11,907 nt of DNA from Desulfurivibrio sp044068515 (GTDB lineage Bacteria; Desulfobacterota; Desulfobulbia; Desulfobulbales; Desulfurivibrionaceae): the NCBI RefSeq assembly GCF_044068515.1, contig NZ_JBIPKI010000059.1:1-11907 (forward strand), in the 5' to 3' direction. The notes under the pieces are model-generated. The model was not told the origin of the DNA. It did not search any database and worked only from the letters and a program-made list of their open reading frames with translations. Below are positions 6,646 to 11,907 of this stretch, in pieces. Within the stretch, counting starts at the first letter, position 1; each line of letters begins with the position of its first letter. The position numbers and the translations under genes were made by a program.

Positions 6646-6682
6646 GGCCGGCGGGGCTAATTCCCGGCCGGTTATTGGCCGG
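6646..6682 (-). repeat. Three GGCCGG repeats in the pstS leader
   Basis: GGCCGG occurs at 6646-6651, 6666-6671 and 6677-6682. Since the motif is close to self-complementary, neighbouring copies can pair, for example GCCGGCGGGG against the following CCCGGCCGG. This lies in the predicted 5' leader of pstS between the -10 and the start codon. It could be a leader stem or only GC-rich spacer. Confidence 0.35.
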
Positions 6683-6695
6683 CAGACTTGCGGTG

Positions 6696-6739
6696 AAAAT
6701 AGGCCGCCAATGTTCAGCTTTGATTAGGGTTTGCTTTTG
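6696..6739 (-). promoter_or_regulatory. Predicted PhoB box and -10 element for pstS
   Basis: On the minus strand three 11-bp units occupy 6739-6729, 6728-6718 and 6717-6707. The central one is CCTAATCAAAG. After 5 nt follows TATTTT (6701-6696). The block from the central unit through the -10 is almost identical to that upstream of pstC, including shared ATTGGCGGC between the last unit and the -10. It lies in the divergent pstS/phoR region, so the same PhoB binding might also influence phoR. Confidence 0.75.
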
Positions 6740-6887
6740 ATTTGATAAAGGAGTTGACCGGGCGAAAATTTACTGGTCTGCTGACTGGGAATCAGTACTG
6801 GACGAGCCTGGCGGCCGTCCCGGGTCGCGGGTCGTTCAGGGTTGCCCGGGGCGGCTTGTGGCCGACAAGTTGGCGCGGAGATATTTT

Positions 6888-8768
6888 ATGGTTTACGGAA
6901 ATCGACCGCTGCTCTGGCAGCTTTATCCCGCTCTGCTGCTGGTAGCCCTGACCGCCCTGCTGGCGGTTTCCTGGCTGGCCGGGACTTCCGTGCGCAATTT
7001 CCATGTCGAACAGGTCGAATCCGACCTGGCCGCCCGGGCCCAGCTGCTGCAGAGCAAAATCATCGACCTGCTTGCTCCGGGCCCCGATGATCCGGCCCCC
7101 GCCGCTGCTTTACCTTACTCTCATTCGCCCGCTCAGCTCGCCGTGCTTCAGGCTTACAGCCGGCAGGCCGGGACCGCTTCGGCCACCCGCCTGACCGTGA
7201 TTGCCCCTGACGGCCTGGTCCTGGCCGATTCGGAACAGACCCCCGCCGAGATGGAAAATCACGCCTACCGGCCGGAGATCATCGCCGCCTTGGCCGGCCG
7301 CACCGGCCGGGATGTCCGCTTCAGCAGCTCGGTCTATTACGACACCATGTACGTGGCCATCCCCCTGGAACAAGACGGGCAGGTGATCGGGGTGCTGCGC
7401 ACCGCCATCCCGCTGACCGCCGTTGATGAGGCTTTGGCTGCCATCTACCGCCGAATCGCGCTCAGCGGCCTGGTGATCGCTCTGCTGGTCGCGGTGACGG
7501 CCTGGTTCATCGCCCGCCGGCTCAGCCGCCCCCTGGAAGAGATGAAGGCGGGGGCCGAGCGCTTTGCCGCCGGTGAATTTGCCGGCCGGATCGCCGAAAG
7601 CGGGGCCGAGGAAACGGCGGCCCTGGCCCGGGCCATGAATCTGATGGCCGCTCAGCTCGATCAGCGTCTGCGGACCATCGACCGGCAGCGCAACCAGTTG
7701 CAGACGGTTTTCTGCAGCATGGTGGATGGCGTGATCACGGTGGATGGCGCCGAGCGGGTGGTGGAGATCAACCAGGCCGCCGCCGACTTGCTGGCGGTGG
7801 AGCCGGACCGGATCAAGGATAAAAACATCCGGGTGGCGATCCGCAACAGCGCCCTCCAGGATCTGATCCGCCAGGTTTTGCAGCGCGGCGAACCGGTGGA
7901 GGGCGAACTGACCCTGCTCGACGGCAAGGGCGGCGAGCATTTTTGCCAGGCTCACGGGGCCCGGCTGGCGGAACTCAATGAGCAGGGCCCCGGAGCGGTG
8001 CTGGTGATCACCGACGTCACCAGGCTGCGCCGCCTGGAAAATCTGCGCCGGGATTTTGTCGCCAATGTTTCCCACGAACTGAAAACGCCGATTACCTCCA
8101 TCGAGGGCTTCGCCGAAACCCTGCTGGACGGGGCCCTGGCCGAACCGGAAGAAGCCCGCCGTTTCGCCGGCATCATCCTCCAGCAGTCCCGCCGGCTCCA
8201 TGCCATCGTCGAGGATCTGCTGACCCTCTCCCGGATCGAACAGGAAGGCCGCCGCCAGAGCGTGCCCCTCCAGGAACTGCCCCTGCTGGAAACCCTCCAG
8301 GCCGCGGTTCAGGCCTGCTCCCGGCGGGCGGCGGACCGCGGCATGGCCCTGGAACTGCGGGGTCCGGCTAAGCTGCGGGCCTGGATCAACCCGGCCCTGC
8401 TGGAGCAGGCCCTGATCAACCTGGTGGACAACGCCGTCAAATACGCCCCCGTCGGCACTCCGGTCATTATCGCAGCCGAGGAAACGGCCACGGAAATCCT
8501 GATCCGGGTCAGCGACCGGGGGCCGGGGATTCCCGCCGCCGCCCTGCCCCGGATCTTCGAGCGCTTCTACCGGGTGGACAAGGCCCGCAGTGCCCGTCTG
8601 GGCGGCACCGGTCTGGGCCTGGCCATCGTCAAGCACATCGTGCAGGTCCACCACGGCCAGGTCAGCGTGGCCAGCACGGTGGGCCAGGGCAGCACCTTCA
8701 CCATTCATCTGCCTAAATCCGCCGCCGGACCGTTACCTTCTCCTAATCAAAACCTAACCGAAGGCTAA
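6888..8768 (+). CDS. phoR: Phosphate-regulon sensor histidine kinase PhoR
   Basis: This is a membrane sensor kinase that phosphorylates PhoB when phosphate is scarce. The ATG at 6888 is chosen because GGAG lies 7 nt upstream; a GTG at 6858 would add ten residues without a clear ribosome site. The 626 residues run as follows: membrane helix about 10-32; a periplasmic sensor region of about 155 residues; a second helix at about 191-210; HAMP to about 262; PAS from about 269 to 375; a dimerisation domain with the phospho-acceptor His396 in VSHELKTP; and an ATPase domain with N-box NLVDN (511-515), DRGPGIP (from 543), FERFYRVD and GGTGLGL (from 572). It is longer than E. coli PhoR because of the periplasmic domain, as is common in several other phyla. 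Its last codons contain the phoU Pho box. Confidence 0.93.
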   Translation: MVYGNRPLLWQLYPALLLVALTALLAVSWLAGTSVRNFHVEQVESDLAARAQLLQSKIIDLLAPGPDDPAPAAALPYSHSPAQLAVLQAYSRQAGTASATRLTVIAPDGLVLADSEQTPAEMENHAYRPEIIAALAGRTGRDVRFSSSVYYDTMYVAIPLEQDGQVIGVLRTAIPLTAVDEALAAIYRRIALSGLVIALLVAVTAWFIARRLSRPLEEMKAGAERFAAGEFAGRIAESGAEETAALARAMNLMAAQLDQRLRTIDRQRNQLQTVFCSMVDGVITVDGAERVVEINQAAADLLAVEPDRIKDKNIRVAIRNSALQDLIRQVLQRGEPVEGELTLLDGKGGEHFCQAHGARLAELNEQGPGAVLVITDVTRLRRLENLRRDFVANVSHELKTPITSIEGFAETLLDGALAEPEEARRFAGIILQQSRRLHAIVEDLLTLSRIEQEGRRQSVPLQELPLLETLQAAVQACSRRAADRGMALELRGPAKLRAWINPALLEQALINLVDNAVKYAPVGTPVIIAAEETATEILIRVSDRGPGIPAAALPRIFERFYRVDKARSARLGGTGLGLAIVKHIVQVHHGQVSVASTVGQGSTFTIHLPKSAAGPLPSPNQNLTEG

Positions 8769-8785
8769 TAATCGGGAGCTAAATT
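8742..8785 (+). promoter_or_regulatory. Predicted PhoB box and -10 element for phoU(-phoB)
   Basis: Three 11-bp units lie at 8742-8752, 8753-8763 and 8764-8774. The first two begin CCTAA and the third GCTAA, the clearest periodicity of the three boxes. After 5 nt comes TAAATT (8780-8785) as a likely -10. The box overlaps the end of phoR, whose stop is at 8766-8768. It points toward phoU and would give a leader of about 60 nt before the phoU ATG. Confidence 0.7.
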
Positions 8786-8853
8786 TCAGGCTTGAAAGTC
8801 AAGGACCAAGATGCCTCCTTGTACCTTATCCCTTGAACCTGAACAGGTATCCC

Positions 8854-9534
8854 ATGAGCCGCCTTATCCAGCCGGAAATCGAAAAAATCAAGAATCAGAC
8901 CGGGGAGCTGGGCACCCTGATCGAAGAAAACCTCCAGCGGGCCATCAAGGCTCTGCTGGCCAACGACCCCGTCCTGGCCCGGGAAGTTATCAGTTTCGAC
9001 CGGGAGGAGATCGACCGCCGGGAGATCGCCCTCGAGGAGGAGTGCCTGCGGATCATGGCCCTTTACCACCCGGTGGCCGGCGATCTCCGTTTCCTGGTAA
9101 CGGTACTGAAAGTCAACGGCGACCTGGAACGGATCGGCGACCTGGCCGCCAAGATCGCCGACAAGGTGCTGCTGATCTCCCAAATCGACACCGAGGTTTA
9201 CGATACCGCCGGGATGATGCTGCCGGCCCGCTTCCAGGCCATGCAGGAAAAAACCGTGACCATGCTGCGCCAGACCCTGGAGGCCTTCCACCACGAGGAT
9301 ACCGATCTGGCCTACAAGGTCTGTCTGACCGACGACGAGGTTGATCGCGACAAAAGGGCGATCCGGGCAGAGCTGGAAGAGACCATCGCCCAGAACCCGG
9401 CCCAGCATATCTATCTGGCCAAGCTCATCGGGGTGGCCCGTTCGCTGGAGAGGATCGCCGACCATTGCACCAATATCTGCGAGGATGTAATCTATATGGC
9501 GCAGGGCAAAATCGTCCGGCACCGACTGATCTAA
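8854..9534 (+). CDS. phoU: Phosphate signalling protein PhoU
   Basis: This is a cytoplasmic helical protein that links the Pst transporter state to PhoR and restrains phosphate uptake and signalling. I chose the ATG at 8854, with a weak CAGG 7 nt upstream, giving 226 residues, the usual family size. A TTG at 8833 would add seven residues. The two PhoU repeats are seen with their acidic metal-binding motifs: NGDLERIGDLA (88-98; Glu92/Asp96) and SLERIADHCTNICEDV (197-212; Glu199/Asp203). It lies between phoR and phoB rather than after pstB, the commoner position, and has its own predicted Pho-box promoter 70 nt upstream. Confidence 0.95.
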   Translation: MSRLIQPEIEKIKNQTGELGTLIEENLQRAIKALLANDPVLAREVISFDREEIDRREIALEEECLRIMALYHPVAGDLRFLVTVLKVNGDLERIGDLAAKIADKVLLISQIDTEVYDTAGMMLPARFQAMQEKTVTMLRQTLEAFHHEDTDLAYKVCLTDDEVDRDKRAIRAELEETIAQNPAQHIYLAKLIGVARSLERIADHCTNICEDVIYMAQGKIVRHRLI

Positions 9535-9541
9535 CGAGCCG

Positions 9542-9563
9542 GCCGCGGCGGGTAGGCCGCGGC
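9542..9563 (+). other. GC-rich hairpin between phoU and phoB
   Basis: Two copies of GCCGCGGC, each self-complementary, flank a 6-nt loop (9550-9555). This allows a perfect 8-bp stem ending about 20 nt before the phoB start codon. There is no T-tract, so termination is unlikely. It could modulate phoB translation or stabilise mRNA ends. Confidence 0.4.
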
Positions 9564-9582
9564 GGCACAAAACGGGGTTGAG

Positions 9583-10314
9583 ATGACGGCACAGAGCGGC
9601 GGGGCGGGCGCCAAGCCCACCATCCTCTTGGTCGAGGATGACGAAAATATCCAGCAGCTGGTGGGCTACAATCTGGCCAAGGCCGGCTTTCAGGTACTCC
9701 ATGCCGACAACGGCGAGCAGGCCCTGGCTCTGGTGCGGCGGGAAAACCCCGACCTGGTGGTGCTGGACATCATGCTGCCGGGCCTGGACGGCTACGAGGT
9801 CTGCAAGATCCTGCGCCGCGAGCCCCGCCACCGCCGCCTGCCGATCATCATGCTCACCGCCCGTTCCACCGAAGACGACGTCAGTGCCGGCCTCGACCTG
9901 GGCGCCGACGACTACATCACCAAGCCCTTCAGCCCCAAAATCCTGATCTCCCGGATCAAGTCCGCCCTCAGGCGGGCGGCGGACCGGGACGGGGCCGGGC
10001 CGGCGGGGGAAGGCGGCGGGGTGGTGCGGGTCCACGAACTCACCATCGATCCCCGCCGCTACGAGGTCCTGGTCGGGGGCGAGCCGGTGGCCCTGACCCT
10101 CTCCGAATTCGGCATTCTGGAACTGCTGGCCCGGCGCCCCGGCTGGGTCTTCAGCCGCCAGCAGATCATCGACGCGGTCCGGGGCTACGATTACGCCATT
10201 ACCCCCCGGGCGGTGGATGTCCAGGTTTTCGGCCTGCGCAAAAAGCTGGGTGAAGCCGGCAACTGGATCGAAACCGTCCGGGGCATCGGTTATCGCCTTA
10301 AATCTCCCGCCTGA
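9583..10314 (+). CDS. phoB: Phosphate-regulon response regulator PhoB
   Basis: This is an OmpR/PhoB-family transcription factor and the presumed activator of the three Pho boxes here. It has 243 residues, with GGGGTTGAG before the ATG. Receiver domain (about 13-130): acidic pocket EDD (18-20), phospho-acceptor Asp62 in VVLDIMLPG, Thr92 and Lys114 (TKPF). A Gly/Ala-rich linker (about 130-145) leads to a winged-helix DNA-binding domain (about 146-241) with LTLSEFGILELLARRPGWVFSR and the recognition-helix region around RAVDVQVFGLRKKLG, ending ETVRGIGYRL. It lies 48 nt after phoU and probably shares its transcript, giving positive autoregulation. Assignment to PhoB rather than another OmpR-type regulator rests mainly on context. 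Confidence 0.92.
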   Translation: MTAQSGGAGAKPTILLVEDDENIQQLVGYNLAKAGFQVLHADNGEQALALVRRENPDLVVLDIMLPGLDGYEVCKILRREPRHRRLPIIMLTARSTEDDVSAGLDLGADDYITKPFSPKILISRIKSALRRAADRDGAGPAGEGGGVVRVHELTIDPRRYEVLVGGEPVALTLSEFGILELLARRPGWVFSRQQIIDAVRGYDYAITPRAVDVQVFGLRKKLGEAGNWIETVRGIGYRLKSPA

Positions 10315-10383
10315 AATTGGGGGCCGGACCCGCTTGTCCCGGCCTCCCGCCTGGTTTATATTGCCCCTTTCCCGGCAAAGTTT

Positions 10384-10412
10384 TTGACAACGTCTGCCCC
10401 AACGGGTAGTTA
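10384..10412 (+). promoter_or_regulatory. Possible sigma-70 promoter for uup
   Basis: A perfect TTGACA (10384-10389) is followed after 17 nt by TAGTTA (10407-10412), a poor -10. It is about 45 nt upstream of the ATP-binding cassette gene. The -35 is convincing; the -10 is not. Confidence 0.4.
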
Positions 10413-10457
10413 CCAGGGTTTCGTTTTGTTATTCGCTGCCTTGGGAGAAATACCGCG

Positions 10458-11907
10458 ATGGCTCTTGTCACCCTGCAACAGATAAGTCTGGCCTTTGGCG
10501 GTCGCCCCCTGCTGGACCAGGTCAATCTGCAGATCGAAGCGGGCGAGCGGCTATGCCTGCTGGGCCGCAACGGCGAAGGCAAGTCCACCCTGCTGCGCCT
10601 GATCAACGGCGAAGTGGAGCCCGACGGGGGCGAAATCATCCGCCGCAAGGGGCTGCGCTACGCCATGCTGGAGCAGGAAGTGGCTCCCGGCCTGGCCGGC
10701 ACCGTTTACCAGGTGGCGGCGGGCGGCGGCGCGGTCGACCATCTCCACCTGCAAAAGGTACTCAGCCGGCTGGACCTGCCGACCGAGCAGGACTTCGCCG
10801 CTCTTTCCGGCGGGCTCAAGCGGCGGGTTCTGCTGGCCCGGGCCCTGGCCAACGACCCGGAACTGCTGCTGCTGGACGAGCCCACCAACCATCTCGACAT
10901 CGCCGCCATTACCGGGCTGGAGGAAATGCTGCTGGCCTTCCGCGGGGCCCTGCTCTTCGTCACCCATGACCGCCAACTGGTCCGCCGCCTGGCTACCCGG
11001 ATCATCGAACTGGACCGGGGCCGGCTCACCAGTTGGCCGGGCGATTACGACCTCTACCTGCGGCGCCGGGATGAAATGCTGGCCGCCGAAAGCGGCGAGC
11101 AGGCCAGGTTCGACCGCAAGCTGGCCGAGGAGGAGACCTGGATTCGCCAGGGGATCAAGGCCCGCCGGACCCGCAACCAGGGCCGGGTCGAGGCCCTGAG
11201 CAAAATGCGGCGGGAACGGGCGGCGCGGCGGGAGCAGAGCGGCCGGGTAAAAATGCAGATCCAGGCTGGGGTGCCTTCCGGTCGGCTGGTGGCCGAAGCC
11301 AAGGACGTTGCCTTTGCCTATGACGGCCAGCCGGTGATCCGCGGCCTCAATACCACCATCATGCGCGGCGACCGGGTGGGGATCATCGGCCCCAACGGGG
11401 TCGGCAAGAGCACCCTGCTGGCCCTGCTGCTGGGCCGGCTGCAGCCCTCCACCGGCACCATCCGCCCGGGCACCAACCTGGAGGTCTGCTATTTCGATCA
11501 GCTCCGGGAGCAGCTCGACCCGGCCCGCAGCGTGGCCGAAAACCTGGCCGAGGGCCGGGATACAGTGATCATCAACGGCCAGTCCCGCCATGTGCTGGGC
11601 TATCTCAAGGATTTTCTCTTCGCCCCGGAGCGGGCCCGTTCCCCGGTGGCGATTCTCTCCGGCGGGGAAAAGAACCGCTTGTTGCTGGCCCGGCTCTTCA
11701 CCCGGCCCTGCAACGTCCTGGTCATGGACGAGCCGACCAACGATCTCGACGTGGAAACCCTGGAGCTGCTGGAAGAACTGCTGCTGGATTTTTCCGGCAC
11801 CCTGCTGCTGGTCAGCCATGACCGGGCCTTTCTCAACAACGTGGTCACCAGCACCCTGGTCTTCGAGGGGGCGGGGCGGGTGGTGGAATATGCCGGCGGC
11901 TACGATG
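10458..11907 (+). CDS. uup: ABC-F family ATPase, Uup type (C-terminus cut by right edge)
   Basis: This is a soluble duplicated ATP-binding protein of the ABC-F class, which acts on ribosomes or nucleic acids rather than in transport. The ATG at 10458 follows GGGAG at a rather wide spacing. The 483 residues in the window carry Walker A GRNGEGKST (36-44), signature LSGG (116-119) and LLLLDEPTNHLD (136-147) in the first domain. Next comes the ABC-F linker with the Uup-like EETWIRQGIKARRTRNQGRV. The second domain has Walker A GPNGVGKST (311-319), LSGGE (400-404) and VMDEPTNDLD (from 422). The frame is open at the edge; the last part of domain 2 and the C-terminal coiled coil typical of Uup lie outside. 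The first domain has only about 35 residues between TVY (82-84) and LSGG, clearly fewer than in E. coli Uup. It is a separate unit from the pho genes, 143 nt after phoB. Confidence 0.93.
   Translation, partial: MALVTLQQISLAFGGRPLLDQVNLQIEAGERLCLLGRNGEGKSTLLRLINGEVEPDGGEIIRRKGLRYAMLEQEVAPGLAGTVYQVAAGGGAVDHLHLQKVLSRLDLPTEQDFAALSGGLKRRVLLARALANDPELLLLDEPTNHLDIAAITGLEEMLLAFRGALLFVTHDRQLVRRLATRIIELDRGRLTSWPGDYDLYLRRRDEMLAAESGEQARFDRKLAEEETWIRQGIKARRTRNQGRVEALSKMRRERAARREQSGRVKMQIQAGVPSGRLVAEAKDVAFAYDGQPVIRGLNTTIMRGDRVGIIGPNGVGKSTLLALLLGRLQPSTGTIRPGTNLEVCYFDQLREQLDPARSVAENLAEGRDTVIINGQSRHVLGYLKDFLFAPERARSPVAILSGGEKNRLLLARLFTRPCNVLVMDEPTNDLDVETLELLEELLLDFSGTLLLVSHDRAFLNNVVTSTLVFEGAGRVVEYAGGYD

Noticed and set aside
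6742..6945. A 67-codon plus-strand frame starting at a TTG upstream of phoR
   Set aside because: It overlaps the start of phoR in another frame, has an atypical sequence with no recognisable family, and lies over the Pho-box region.
7110..8708. A 532-codon minus-strand open frame opposite phoR
   Set aside because: It is a Gly/Gln/His-rich mirror frame of a GC-rich coding gene. phoR carries the full set of kinase motifs, so this is a shadow. Long frames opposite pstS, phoB and uup are the same effect.
10319..10347. Intrinsic terminator after phoB
   Set aside because: A GGGGCCGG/CCGGCCTC stem is present, but it is followed by CCGCCTGG and not by a T-tract; termination here is possible but unsupported.

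Overview
The window is GC-rich bacterial chromosome whose core is a complete phosphate-starvation (Pho) locus. The high-affinity phosphate ABC transporter pstS-pstC-pstA-pstB lies on the minus strand (bases 6613 down to 2457). The signalling genes phoR-phoU-phoB lie divergently on the plus strand (6888 to 10314). Gene content and protein style (long PhoR with a periplasmic sensor domain, a cysteine-rich bi-cluster ferredoxin, a RimK-like ATP-grasp) suggest an anaerobic Desulfobacterota-type (former Deltaproteobacteria) organism. That placement is an inference from impression, not from a search.

Layout from left to right. Bases 1-540 hold the C-terminal part of a two-[4Fe-4S] ferredoxin-type protein running in from the left edge. 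It converges on a minus-strand pair: a 90-residue CxxC/CxxC zinc-ribbon protein followed 17 nt later by a RimK-type ATP-grasp protein with a TTG start. Bases 1742-2456 contain no convincing gene. Instead they hold an AT-richer stretch with two tandem direct repeats of about 180 bp, the second running into a long imperfect hairpin that begins 3 nt after the pstB stop. Then come pstB, pstA (ATGA overlap with pstC), pstC and pstS, all read leftward. After the divergent promoter region come phoR, phoU and phoB read rightward, then a partial Uup-type ABC-F ATPase cut by the right edge.

How the genes work together. PstS captures phosphate in the periplasm, PstC/PstA form the channel and PstB drives transport. 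PhoR senses limitation, with PhoU coupling it to the transporter, and phosphorylates PhoB, which activates Pho promoters. The most informative non-coding signal is a motif found three times, upstream of pstS, pstC and phoU. It consists of three 11-bp direct repeats close to CCTAAYCAAAG, followed after exactly 5 nt by a -10-like hexamer. It has PhoB-box architecture but not the E. coli CTGTCAT sequence, resembling more the CTTAACC-type box known from cyanobacteria. The phoU copy is embedded in the last codons of phoR. Together these predict a self-reinforcing regulon with separate PhoB-driven promoters for pstS, for pstCAB and for phoU-phoB.

No tRNA, rRNA, CRISPR array, transposase or integrase was seen. 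I found no clearly new multi-gene system. The points most worth a second look are the Pho-box family, the repeat/hairpin region after pstB, the zinc-ribbon/ATP-grasp pair, an Asp-to-Glu change at a likely phosphate-contact position of PstS, and a shortened first nucleotide-binding domain in Uup.
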